Assembly: GCF_014647875.1 (NCBI RefSeq)
Contig: NZ_BMQA01000001.1
Span: 372,001-436,000, forward strand
DNA from: Streptomyces brasiliensis
Lineage (GTDB): Bacteria > Actinomycetota > Actinomycetes > Streptomycetales > Streptomycetaceae
DNA: 64,000 nucleotides
Direction: 5' to 3'
Shown here: piece by piece, positions 23,334 to 31,454 of the stretch
Numbering within the stretch: position 1 is the first letter of the stretch
How the letters are laid out: every line of letters starts with the position of its first letter
The notes under the pieces: model-generated
Databases searched by the model: none
What the model saw: only the letters and a program-made list of their open reading frames with translations
What the model was told of the DNA's origin: nothing
Program-made: the position numbers and the translations under genes

Positions 23334-24617
23334 ATGACCGAGACCCTCACCCCCGCCGCCGCCGAGCCGCTGCCCCTGGCGGACGTCGACCTCGCCGACC
23401 TCGACAACTTCACCGACGGGGTGACGCCCTGGCGGATGTTCCACACCCTGCGCCACGAGGACCCGGTGCACTGGCAGCCGGAGGAGGCGCCCAACTCCGG
23501 TTTCTGGGCGCTGACCCGGCACGCCGACATCGCCCGGGTCGACCGGGACGCCGAGACGTTCACCTCGTCGCGGTTCGTCAACCTCGAGGAGGTCGACGAC
23601 GACCAGATCAAGAAGCGGGCGTCCATCCTGGAACTCGACGGCGTACGGCACCGCGCGCTGCGCAGCCTGATCCAGCGGCAGTTCGGCGCGAGCGTGATCA
23701 ACAGCTACGCCGACTTCCTGCGCGGCCTGACCGCGACCACCCTGGACGCGGCGCTCGCCAAGGGCAGCTTCGACTTCGTCAAGGAGGTCTCCGCCGACTT
23801 CCCCATCAACGTCCTGGCCCGGCTGCTGGACGTGCCACCGGAGGACAACCAGCAGCTCATCGACTGGGGCAACCGCATCATCGGCAACACCGACCCCGAC
23901 TACGCCGACGTCCTGCTGCACAGCGCGGAGAGCGAGCAGTACCGCGACCTGCCGTTCCGCTCCCCCGCCTCGCTCGAGGTCTTCGCCTACGGACGCGAAC
24001 TGGCCCGGCAGCGGCGCGGCGGCGACGGCACGGACCTGGTCTCGAGGCTCGTCAACACCACTCCGCGCGACGGAGTCCCGCTGTCCGGGCAGGACTTCGA
24101 CAACTACTTCCTGCTGCTGGTGGTGGCCGGCAACGAGACCACCCGGCACACCATCAGCCACTCCATGCTGGCCCTCCTGCAGCACCCCGAGCAGCTCGCC
24201 CGCCTCCAGGAGGACCCGTCCCTGATCCCCACGGCCGTGGAGGAGTTCCTGCGCTGGGCCTCCCCCGTCTACCACTTCCGGCGCACCGCGACGCGGGACG
24301 TCGAACTCGGCGGCAAGCGGATCAAGGAGGGCGACAAGGTCGTCATGTGGTACGCCTCCGGCAACCACGACGAGGAGGTCTTCGGTAATCCGTACGACTT
24401 CGACGTGGCCCGGCAGGACAACGACCACGTGACCTTCGGCAAGGGCAGCCCGCACCTGTGCCTGGGCAACCTGCTCGCCCGCACCGAGATCCGCATCATG
24501 TTCGAGGAGCTGATCCCGCGGCTCGCGGACATCCGGCTCACCGGCGACGTCCCGCGCGTCCGCTCCAACTTCGTGAACGGGATCAAGCGGCTGCCCGTCG
24601 AGGTGACCCTGGCCTGA
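23334..24617 (+). CDS. Cytochrome P450
   Basis: A 427-residue class-I-type bacterial P450. The I-helix oxygen-activation motif is VVAGNETTRH, the K-helix is EEFLRWASPVYHFRR (ExxR), and the haem loop is FGKGSPHLCLGNLLAR with Cys376 as the axial ligand. The loop has one residue more than FxxGxxxCxG, as in CYP124/CYP125-type enzymes. RBS GAGGAG precedes the ATG. It is in an operon with the glutamine-synthetase-like ligase. P450 plus such a ligase occurs in bacterial secondary-amine degradation (morpholine/piperidine loci), so N-dealkylation or C-hydroxylation of an amine is a reasonable guess. No ferredoxin or reductase gene is adjacent. Confidence 0.92.
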   Translation: MTETLTPAAAEPLPLADVDLADLDNFTDGVTPWRMFHTLRHEDPVHWQPEEAPNSGFWALTRHADIARVDRDAETFTSSRFVNLEEVDDDQIKKRASILELDGVRHRALRSLIQRQFGASVINSYADFLRGLTATTLDAALAKGSFDFVKEVSADFPINVLARLLDVPPEDNQQLIDWGNRIIGNTDPDYADVLLHSAESEQYRDLPFRSPASLEVFAYGRELARQRRGGDGTDLVSRLVNTTPRDGVPLSGQDFDNYFLLLVVAGNETTRHTISHSMLALLQHPEQLARLQEDPSLIPTAVEEFLRWASPVYHFRRTATRDVELGGKRIKEGDKVVMWYASGNHDEEVFGNPYDFDVARQDNDHVTFGKGSPHLCLGNLLARTEIRIMFEELIPRLADIRLTGDVPRVRSNFVNGIKRLPVEVTLA

Positions 24618-24678
24618 CCCGGTCCGGCTACGGCCGTCACGGATCACCGCGCCCGGGGGAACTCAGTCCCTGGGCGCG

Positions 24679-24693
24679 TTGCACTGAGTGCCA
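24679..24693. promoter_or_regulatory. TetR-type operator upstream of the tetR-like gene
   Basis: ttgcact-g-agtgcca is a near-perfect palindrome (one mismatch), followed by tac, 31 bp before the TetR ATG. The 16 bases gcactgagtgccatac are identical to those at 25522-25537 in front of the OB-fold gene. Shared sequence before regulator and neighbour strongly suggests binding by this TetR protein. Confidence 0.65.
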
Positions 24694-24724
24694 TACGTCT
24701 TGGCCGAATGCTACGTTCGCGTTC

Positions 24725-25471
24725 ATGAGCTCCAGCAGCGCGGCACCCGTCGCGAAGCCCCCGATGCGGGACGCCCTGGTCGCGGCGGCCTTCCGGTTGT
24801 TCCTGGAACGCGGGTACGAGCAGACCACGGTCGACGACATCGTGACCCTCGCCGGCGTCGGGCGGCGTTCGTTCTTCCGCTACTTTCCCTCGAAGGAGGA
24901 CGTGGTCTTCCCCGACCACGAGCGCTGCCTGGCCGACATGACCGCCTTCCTGGCCGGCGGCGCCGAACACGAACCGGTGCGGCGGGTCTGCGACGCGGCG
25001 CGTCTGGTGCTGCGCATGTACGCCGAGAACCCCGCCTTCTCCGTCCAGCGCTACCGGCTCACCAAGAGGGTCCCCGGGCTACGCGCCTACGAGTTGTCGG
25101 TGGTGTGGCGGTACGAGCACGCCCTCGCCGAGTATCTGCGCGAGCGCTTCACGGGCCGCCCCGACGGAACCCTGCGGGCCGACGTGATCGCGGCCGCGGT
25201 GGTCGCCGCGCACAACAACGCCCTGCGCTCCTGGCTGCGTTCGGACTGCGAGGACGACGCCGGCGCCGCGGTGGACCACGCCCTGGGGTATGTCCAGGCC
25301 ACCTACGGCCACGGGGTGGCGCCGACGGCCCCGGAGGAACAGAAGAAGCGGCCGGACGGGCGACCCGGGCCGTCCGCGCGGCCCGACGAGGTCGTCGTCC
25401 TCGTGTCCCGGCGCGACGCACCCCTGTGGCGGGTGGTGCAGGAACTCGAGTCGGCGCTCGGGCGCGGCTGA
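24725..25471 (+). CDS. TetR-family transcriptional regulator
   Basis: A 248-residue regulator with a TetR N-terminal HTH (MRDALVAAAFRLFLERGYEQTTVDDIVTLAGVGRRSFFRYFPSKEDVVF, about residues 14-61). The ligand-binding part is followed by a non-conserved, basic and Pro-rich tail (about 60 residues from VAPTAPEEQKK). The ATG at 24725 has no clear ribosome-binding site but matches the family start. The operator at 24679 implies autoregulation, and 25520 suggests control of the OB-fold gene downstream. The P450/ligase operon ends 107 bp upstream and may be a further target. Confidence 0.9.
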   Translation: MSSSSAAPVAKPPMRDALVAAAFRLFLERGYEQTTVDDIVTLAGVGRRSFFRYFPSKEDVVFPDHERCLADMTAFLAGGAEHEPVRRVCDAARLVLRMYAENPAFSVQRYRLTKRVPGLRAYELSVVWRYEHALAEYLRERFTGRPDGTLRADVIAAAVVAAHNNALRSWLRSDCEDDAGAAVDHALGYVQATYGHGVAPTAPEEQKKRPDGRPGPSARPDEVVVLVSRRDAPLWRVVQELESALGRG

Positions 25472-25511
25472 GCGGTCCCGTCCTCGCCGCAGATTTGCGG
25501 TACGGAGTGCC

Positions 25512-25540
25512 TTTACGCTTGGCACTGAGTGCCATACTCT
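25512..25540 (+). promoter_or_regulatory. Promoter with embedded TetR-type operator for the OB-fold gene
   Basis: A perfect 15-bp palindrome tggcact-g-agtgcca (25520-25534) exactly fills the gap between tttacg (25512-25517, -35-like) and tactct (25535-25540, -10-like). Spacing is 17 bp. Binding would block RNA polymerase. Confidence 0.6.
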
Positions 25541-25635
25541 GTCGCTGTGCACGGTGGCACGGGTGAACCGGGCACAGGTGTGCCCGGCTCGCCCGGGCAC
25601 ACGGGATTCCGGCCGAGCGCAGGGAGTTGACCAGC

Positions 25636-26049
25636 GTGTACCACTCAGGAAGCGCCGCGCATCAGGCGGCCGGCACCGCGACGGGCGTCCTCGACCCCGG
25701 GTCCGCGGAGCTCAGGGACGCTCTCCTGTACCAGCGCTGCACCTGGTGCGGCACCGCCATGTACCACCGGCTGCTGTGTCCGGTGTGCCAGGGCAGCGAC
25801 CTGCGTACCGAACGCAGCGAGGGCACGGGTACGGTCCGCCACTCGGCCATCGCCCACCGCAACACCCCCGCCGCGCGCAACGTCTCGATGGTGGAGATGG
25901 CGGAGGGCTTCGTCGTTCGGGGGCGGGTGATGGGTCCGCTCGTCGGCATACACAGCGGAGACCGCGTGCGGCTGTCCACGGCGAAGGATCCGGTGCGCGG
26001 CGAGCCGGTCTTCCAGCTCCTCGACGAGCCGTACCGCGCCTGGAGATGA
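25636..26049 (+). CDS. Zinc-ribbon/OB-fold (DUF35) protein
   Basis: A 137-residue protein with an N-terminal zinc ribbon (CTWCG...CPVC) followed by an OB-fold (GTGTVRHSAIAHRN..., MVEMAEGFVVRGRVMGP..., GDRVRL). DUF35 proteins usually act as partners of thiolases or acyl-CoA enzymes, but no thiolase gene is adjacent. GTG 25636 is chosen over TTG 25627 because AGGGAG is 9 bp upstream of it. Its promoter holds the palindrome shared with the TetR gene, so it appears to be part of that regulator's operon set. Confidence 0.82.
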   Translation: MYHSGSAAHQAAGTATGVLDPGSAELRDALLYQRCTWCGTAMYHRLLCPVCQGSDLRTERSEGTGTVRHSAIAHRNTPAARNVSMVEMAEGFVVRGRVMGPLVGIHSGDRVRLSTAKDPVRGEPVFQLLDEPYRAWR

Positions 26050-26074
26050 GGGCGGACCCGGAGGACCGCTTCGC

Positions 26075-26461
26075 TCAGGGCGTCAGGGTCACCCGGATCC
26101 CCACCGTGCCGTCCGATCCACGCCGCAGACGGCTGCCGAGGAGGGTGAGGCGGCCCATGACGCCGTACTTGCGGGCGATGAGGCCGCGGTAACGGGCGGC
26201 GGTGGCAGGGTCGCAGATCTCGGCCGTGGCCGGAACCGCGTCGCCGGTCGGGCGGCCCCGGACGTCGCAGGGCGCGACGAGGACCTCGCCGCGGCGCCGG
26301 ATCCGCTTGACCTTCCACGAGTCGGCGGCCGTCCAGACGCCGAGCGAGCCCCCGTCCCGCACCACCCACACCGGGGTGGCGACCGGGGTGCCGTCCTTGC
26401 GGTAGCTGGTGACCAGCAGGTACTTGCCCCCGCCGAGCCGGTCCAGCGTCTCTTCCGTCAT
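26075..26461 (-). CDS. PPOX-class F420-dependent oxidoreductase-like protein
   Basis: A 128-residue single-domain protein of the split-barrel flavin/F420-binding fold (pyridoxamine-phosphate-oxidase-like). The characteristic opening LGGGKYLLVTSYRKDGTPVATPVWVVRDGG is followed by LGVWTAADSWKVKRIRRRGEVLVAPCDVRGRPTG. Streptomyces make F420, and such proteins reduce diverse substrates, but the substrate here is unknown. It converges on the OB-fold gene with 25 bp between. The start is the ATG at 26461. Confidence 0.85.
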   Translation of the reverse strand: MTEETLDRLGGGKYLLVTSYRKDGTPVATPVWVVRDGGSLGVWTAADSWKVKRIRRRGEVLVAPCDVRGRPTGDAVPATAEICDPATAARYRGLIARKYGVMGRLTLLGSRLRRGSDGTVGIRVTLTP

Positions 26462-26665
26462 GACGGGCAGTCTAGGCGCCGGACAGCCGCCCCAGCAGGG
26501 AAAGTTCCCGTCGCCCCCACGGTCGTGGGTGTGGGGCGGCACAGGCAGTTCGTCCCGCTCCGGTCCGGCCGCCGACAACCCCGTACGAACGGCAGCGGAT
26601 GTCAACCTGGGTGTCTGGATCGCGTGTTGCCTCTGTACCCGCCGCCCGGCCCCTGGAGCCGACCC

Positions 26666-27498
26666 GTGACCGACCTCCCGGACGCAGCCACGAACGACGT
26701 AGCCGTGCCCCCGTGCGACCGTATCGACACGAGCCGGCCGCACACGGCCCGGATCTGGAACTACTGGCTCGGCGGCAAGGACGACCACGAGGTCGACCGC
26801 GCGGCGGGCGACCAGATCCGCCAACTGCATCCGGGCATCGGCGAGTACGCGCGCGGACCGGCTGTTCCTGGGCCGGGCCGTCCGTCATCTGGTCGGTGAC
26901 GTGGGCATCCGCCAGTTCCTGGACATCGGGACCGGGCTGCCCACCGCCGACAACACGCACGAGGTCGCCCAGCGTGTCGCCCCGGACTCCCGGATCGTGT
27001 ACGTCGACAACGACCCGCTCGTCCCCGCGCACGCGCGTGCCCTGCTCACCAGCACGCCCGAGGGGCCGTACCGACTATCTCGACGAGGACCTCCGCAACA
27101 TCGACGCGATCCTCGAACACGCGGCGAAGACGCTGGACCTCAGCCGCCCGGTCGCGCTGATGCTGCTCGGCGTGGTCATCTTCATCGGCGATGACGAGGA
27201 CCCGTACGGGCTGGTACGGCAGTTGGCCGACCGGCTGCCGTCCGGCAGCCATCTGGTGCTGTCGCACACCGTCACCAGTCCCGCGATGCCGGACGTGGAC
27301 GAGGCGGTCAGGTTCTGGAACGAGCACGGCACGCCGAAGCTCAACCAGCGCAGGCCCGAGGACGTGGCCCGGTTCTCCGACGGCCTGGAACTGCTCGACC
27401 CGGGCGTGGTGTCCTGCTCGCGCCGGCGTCCGGACGGCAGGGACGGGGCCGAGCCGGCGGAGGTCGCGATGTTCGGCGGGGTGGCCCGCAAGCCCTGA
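26666..27498 (+). pseudogene. DUF574-type SAM-dependent methyltransferase with two frameshifts
   Basis: The reading frame breaks twice. Frame A from GTG 26666 (TDLPDAATND...DRIDTSRPHTARIWNYWLGGKDDHEVDRAAGDQI) ends near 26855. The expected YARADRLFLGR needs two more bases in a gcgcgc run. Frame B (FLDIGTGLPTADNTHEVAQRVAPDSRIVYVDNDPLV) then runs to about 27063, where a run of four g (one too many) moves to frame C (DYLDEDLRNID...GVARKP). Rejoined, it gives a typical SAM-dependent methyltransferase of the DUF574 family, about 277 residues, very common in Streptomyces. Both shifts lie in short repeats, so sequencing error is possible. GGAG precedes the start. Confidence 0.85.
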
Positions 27499-27615
27499 GC
27501 GGATCACGGTCGCGGTGAACGCCCGTGCCCCGGACCGCGTATGGAGGGGCGGGCACTCGACGACCGGAGGGCCCCGCGGTGCTGACACCGCGCGTTCGGG
27601 GTTCGGGAGCCAGGG

Positions 27616-28998
27616 ATGAGGCACGCACGACGACGGGTCGTCCGGCGGGTGGCACAGCTGGCGGCGGTCGGCGGACTACTGCTGGGAGGCGCGATGGTCA
27701 CCACGGCCATGGCGAGCGAGACGCCCGGCACGGCCACCGTCCCGTTCGGCTCGGCGCGGGGCGTCGCCGGCCCGGGCGCGGACCTCGTGGCCGAGCTGGG
27801 CACGGCGCGTACGGCGGGCAGCTGGATCGGCGCCGACGGGCGGCCGGTCGTCGCGGTCACCGACGAGCGGGCGGCGCAGGCGGTTCGGCGGGCGGGTGCC
27901 GAGGCGAAGGTCGTACGGCACAGCATGGACGAGCTCAAGTCGGCCGCGGCAGCACTGCGTTCGGCGCCGCGCGTGACGGGCACGGCGTGGTCGGTGGACT
28001 ACCGGACGAACCGGGTGGTGGTGCAGGCCGACCGCACCGTCTCCGCCGGCGACTGGTCGCGGATGTCCCACGTCGCCGCGGGCATCGGCGGTTTCGTCCA
28101 TATGCAGCGCACCGACGGCGAGTTCACGACGCGGCTCAACGGGGCCCAGCCGATGCTGTCGACGGGCGGCCGCTGCTCGGCGGGGTTCAATGTCACCGAC
28201 GGGCAACGCGACTTCATCCTCACCGCCGGGCACTGCGGACCGGTCGACACGATCTGGTTCGCGGACGGCCGGGGCGACCGGCAACTGGGGTCGACGGTCG
28301 AGACGAACTTCCCCGGCAGCGACTTCTCGCTCGTCCAGTACGCCTCCGGCAGGGCCGGTGACGGGGCCGACGTGGTCGTCGTGGGCGGCGGCAAGGGGGT
28401 GCGGATCACGGGGGTGGCCGATCCGGCGGTCGGACAGCGGGTGTTCCGCAGCGGCAGCACGAGCGGGCTGCACGACGGTCAGGTGACCGGGCTCGACACG
28501 ACCGTCAACTACCCCGAGGGCACCGTCACCGGGCTCATCCAGACCGACGTGTGCGCGGAACCCGGCGACAGCGGCGGACCGCTGTTCTCCGAGGGGATCG
28601 CGCTGGGCGTGACCTCGGGCGGCAACGGCGACTGCACCCGGGGCGGTACGACCTTCTTCCAGCCGGTGAGCAAAGCGCTCTCGGCGCTCGGCGTCAGGCT
28701 GATCGTGTCGGCGCAGAACGCGCGGAGCTCCCGGAGCGCGGCCCCCTCCCCCGCGCCGTCGGCCCCGGCCACGCAGGGCGCGATCGCCCCGGGCGCCGCG
28801 TCCCCGGGCTCCTCGGCCCCGGCCTCGGGCACCGCGCAGGGCGCGACGCTGCTGTCCCGGCTCACGGACACCCGTAACGTCGGCCCCGGCCTCCTGGTGA
28901 TCGCGGGCAGCCTGATCGCCCTGGTCGCGACCCGCTACATCCGCGCGGAGCAGGACCGCAGGGCGTATCAGCGGTACTACTCGGCGACCTGGGGCTGA
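27616..28998 (+). CDS. Secreted, membrane-anchored S1-family (streptogrisin-like) serine protease
   Basis: A 460-residue protein. An Arg-rich signal peptide (MRHARRRVVRRVAQLAAVGGLLLGGAMVTTAMA) is followed by a propeptide-like part. The chymotrypsin-fold catalytic domain has His206 in TAGHC, Asp236 in GSDFSLVQY and Ser319 in GDSGGP. A Ser/Pro/Ala-rich linker (about residues 375-415) leads to a C-terminal transmembrane helix (PGLLVIAGSLIALVATRYI) and a short basic, Tyr-rich tail (RAEQDRRAYQRYYSATWG). Most streptogrisins lack the anchor, so this one should stay on the membrane facing outward. Confidence 0.88.
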   Translation: MRHARRRVVRRVAQLAAVGGLLLGGAMVTTAMASETPGTATVPFGSARGVAGPGADLVAELGTARTAGSWIGADGRPVVAVTDERAAQAVRRAGAEAKVVRHSMDELKSAAAALRSAPRVTGTAWSVDYRTNRVVVQADRTVSAGDWSRMSHVAAGIGGFVHMQRTDGEFTTRLNGAQPMLSTGGRCSAGFNVTDGQRDFILTAGHCGPVDTIWFADGRGDRQLGSTVETNFPGSDFSLVQYASGRAGDGADVVVVGGGKGVRITGVADPAVGQRVFRSGSTSGLHDGQVTGLDTTVNYPEGTVTGLIQTDVCAEPGDSGGPLFSEGIALGVTSGGNGDCTRGGTTFFQPVSKALSALGVRLIVSAQNARSSRSAAPSPAPSAPATQGAIAPGAASPGSSAPASGTAQGATLLSRLTDTRNVGPGLLVIAGSLIALVATRYIRAEQDRRAYQRYYSATWG

Positions 28999-29115
28999 TC
29001 CCCTGGGTGGGCTCGCGCTCCGGTCGGTCCGGTTGTCCACAAGCCCGCGCGGCGGACGGCGGATACGACTACCTTGGGTAGTCGCTCACGTACACGGGTT
29101 CGAGGGAGAACATTC

Positions 29116-29802
29116 GTGAACAGCCCCACCAGTCCGTCCGGTCACGGGAACATCCGGCGCGACCGCACCGGTCAGGCCGAGGCCTTCGACGCGCTCGGCC
29201 ATCGCTACGACGAGGCCTTCCCGCACAAGGAGGGACAGGTCGCCGCCGCGGAATGGCTCGTCGAGTCGTTGCCGGCCGGTTCCCGCGTCCTGGACCTGGG
29301 CTGCGGCACCGGCCTGCCGACCGCGCGCCAGTTGGTGGAGGCGGGGCTGAAGGTCGTCGGAATCGACCTGTCGGGCCGGATGGTCGCGTTGGCCCGGGAG
29401 AACGTGCCGGGTGCGGAGTTCCATCAGGTGGACGTCGCGGATCTGCGGTCGGACGGCACCCGAGACCTCGGCCGCTTCGACGGGGTCGCCGCGTTCTTCT
29501 CGCTGCTGATGCTGCCGCGCGCCGAAATACCGCTCGCCCTGCGGACCGTGCACCAACTGCTGGTGCCCGGCGGGCTGTTCGTGCTGTCGATGGTGGAGGC
29601 GGACCTGGACGACTTCCCGATCCCGTTCATCGGGACGACCATCCGCGTCTCCGGTTATCTGCAGGACGAGTTGCGCGAGGTGGTCAAGGGGGCGGGCTTC
29701 GAGATCGTCGGCGAGGAGTCGTACTCCTACGCGCCGGCCAGTGCGGACGTGCAGCCCGAGGAGCAGATCTTCCTGCGCTGCAGGCGCGGCCAGGACGCGT
29801 GA
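29116..29802 (+). CDS. Class I SAM-dependent methyltransferase
   Basis: A 228-residue methyltransferase. Motif I is VLDLGCGTGLPTARQLVEAGLKVVGIDLS (SAM binding), followed by EFHQVDVADL and FDGVAAFFSLLMLPRAEIPLALRTVHQLLVPGGLFVLSM (motifs II-III). It resembles small-molecule or quinone-type methyltransferases; the substrate is not evident. GTG 29116 has GGGAG upstream. Monocistronic by context. Confidence 0.88.
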   Translation: MNSPTSPSGHGNIRRDRTGQAEAFDALGHRYDEAFPHKEGQVAAAEWLVESLPAGSRVLDLGCGTGLPTARQLVEAGLKVVGIDLSGRMVALARENVPGAEFHQVDVADLRSDGTRDLGRFDGVAAFFSLLMLPRAEIPLALRTVHQLLVPGGLFVLSMVEADLDDFPIPFIGTTIRVSGYLQDELREVVKGAGFEIVGEESYSYAPASADVQPEEQIFLRCRRGQDA

Positions 29803-29892
29803 CGGAGGACCGCGACAGTACGGCCGGCAGGCCACGAGGAATCAACCCGTAGGTGGCAGGGGGCCCTCAGGCCCGGCCGCCTTCTGGGGCGC

Positions 29893-30066
29893 TCAGGCCG
29901 CCTTCGGGGGTTCCGGGGCCGCGGCGGCCCACTCGAGGACGAGCCGCTGGTACTCCTCACGCTGCTCGACGCTCAGTGTCCCGCCGGACCGGAGCCACAG
30001 GGCCCTGATCTCCTCGTTGACCTCCGCGGCCGATCGCTCGGAGGCGGTTTCAACAGTGGTGGACAT
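29893..30066 (-). CDS. Small hypothetical protein (57 residues)
   Basis: A short acidic, helical protein: MSTTVETASERSAAEVNEEIRALW then LRSGGTLSVEQREEYQRLVLEWAAAAPEPPKAA. The SVEQREEYQRLVLEW helix has good amphipathic pattern and coding-like codon use. I do not recognise a family. ATG 30066 is preferred, but no strong ribosome-binding site is seen; an in-frame ATG four codons earlier (30078) is possible. Confidence 0.6.
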   Translation of the reverse strand: MSTTVETASERSAAEVNEEIRALWLRSGGTLSVEQREEYQRLVLEWAAAAPEPPKAA

Positions 30067-30178
30067 GCTGTGAAGCATATGCCGGTCGACGTGAAGGCAA
30101 GGTGAGTAAGCAGGAGCAATACCGGCATATCGGACCGTGTTGCTCATCACGTCCATCTGCCAAGGGACACAGGGGAGT

Positions 30179-31327
30179 TCACCCCTGCACACTGCCGAGC
30201 ACCAGCACCTGGATGGCCAGTACGGCGGCTCCACGGGCCCAGTCGTGGAAGTCGGAGACCTTGGTCTCCAGGCCGACCGGGGCCGCGAGCGGATGGCGGT
30301 TGGCCCGGATCGTGGCGTCCACCACATCACCCGCCACATCCATCAGCCCGACGCCCTCTCCGGCGAGGAGGATCTTCTGCGGCATCGCGAAGTTGGCGAT
30401 CTGCGCGACCAGCGTGCCCAGCGCCCGCGCGGCCTCGTCGATCACCCGCGCGGCCATGGGTTCACCCGCGGCGGCGCGGGCGAGGATCTCCTCGTACGTC
30501 GCGTCATGACCGGTGGCCGCCCGGATCTGGTACCGGATGCTGGGGATCGTGAGCAGCGACACGGCACTGCCACGCTCCCCGTCGGGGGTGAGCGGGCCGT
30601 TGCGGTCGACGATCCAGTGGCGTGCGAAGCCGCGGTTCTCCTCCGGGTACGGCACGCGCCGGCCGCCGAGCACCAGTCCGTAGCCGATGCCGGCGCCGAT
30701 GGTCAGGACCACGAAGCGGTCGAGTCCGCGGCCGGCACCGAACCAGGTCTCGGCCTCGACCAGGGCGGCGACGTCGTTCTCCACGACCACCGGCAGCCCG
30801 GTGCGCTCCCCCACCAGCTCGGCCAGCGGGACGTCCCGCCACCTCAGGAACGGCGACTCGCCGACGACGGCCCGGTCCCGCACCAGTCCCCCGACTCCGA
30901 TGCCGATGCCCGCGAGAGCGGGGAAGCGTGCGCCGAGTTCACGCGTCATCTCCGCGAGCAGATCGGCGACTTCACCGGGATCATGGGTGGTCAGCGGGCG
31001 GTCGAGGCGGGCGACGGCATCGCTGCGCAGGGTGGTGACGACGCCGTAGACCACGTCCTCGGTGATCTTGAACCCGATGAACGAGCGGGACTCGGCGACG
31101 ACGGCGAGCGGCCGGGACGGCCGCCCCTGGCGTGCCTCCGCCGGGCCGCCCGCGTCCGCCGCCTCCACCAGCAGCCCGGACTCGATGAGCGGTTTGGTCA
31201 GCCGGGTGAGACTGCCCTGCGAGAGCCGCAGCCGACGGGCCAGCTCGGTGCGGGACAGCGGGCCGTGCACGAGGACCTCGATCGCCACGGAGCGTTCACC
31301 CGGGCTCAGCGGCAGCCAGCTGGTCAT
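30179..31327 (-). CDS. ROK-family transcriptional regulator
   Basis: A 382-residue NagC/XylR-type regulator. The N-terminal HTH (GPLSRTELARRLRLSQGSLTRLTKPLIESGLL) is followed by the ROK sugar-kinase-like domain with IGIGVGGLVRDRAVVGE, VVENDVAALVEAETWFGAGRGLDRFVVLTIGAGIGYGLVLGG (a typical ROK block) and a C-terminal part. The classical ROK zinc-binding CxCGxxGCxE motif is missing (RHWIVDRNGPLTPDGERG in its place). It is divergent from a Gfo/Idh/MocA oxidoreductase gene with paired boxes between, so it probably controls that gene in response to a sugar or derivative. Confidence 0.87.
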   Translation of the reverse strand: MTSWLPLSPGERSVAIEVLVHGPLSRTELARRLRLSQGSLTRLTKPLIESGLLVEAADAGGPAEARQGRPSRPLAVVAESRSFIGFKITEDVVYGVVTTLRSDAVARLDRPLTTHDPGEVADLLAEMTRELGARFPALAGIGIGVGGLVRDRAVVGESPFLRWRDVPLAELVGERTGLPVVVENDVAALVEAETWFGAGRGLDRFVVLTIGAGIGYGLVLGGRRVPYPEENRGFARHWIVDRNGPLTPDGERGSAVSLLTIPSIRYQIRAATGHDATYEEILARAAAGEPMAARVIDEAARALGTLVAQIANFAMPQKILLAGEGVGLMDVAGDVVDATIRANRHPLAAPVGLETKVSDFHDWARGAAVLAIQVLVLGSVQG

Positions 31328-31343
31328 GAGGGCGGACCTTTCA

Positions 31344-31451
31344 GTTTCTTTTGATGAGGAAGTAACCAGGTCAGCCCATCATGGTCAAGCGCCCGATCAG
31401 TCGACGCGGACGCACCCTTGACGCGATGATTCTTCCGCAGCAAAAGTAAAC
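31344..31451. promoter_or_regulatory. Divergent ROK/oxidoreductase control region with mirrored boxes
   Basis: gtttcttttg (31344-31353) next to the ROK gene is mirrored by caaaagtaaac (31441-31451) next to the oxidoreductase start. A leftward promoter is plausible: ggtcaa at 31383-31388 (TTGACC as -35 on the minus strand) and aagtaa at 31360-31365 (TTACTT as -10), 17 bp apart. A rightward TTGACG lies at 31418. Mirrored boxes over both transcription starts suit co-regulation by the ROK protein. Confidence 0.5.
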
Positions 31452-31454
31452 CGC

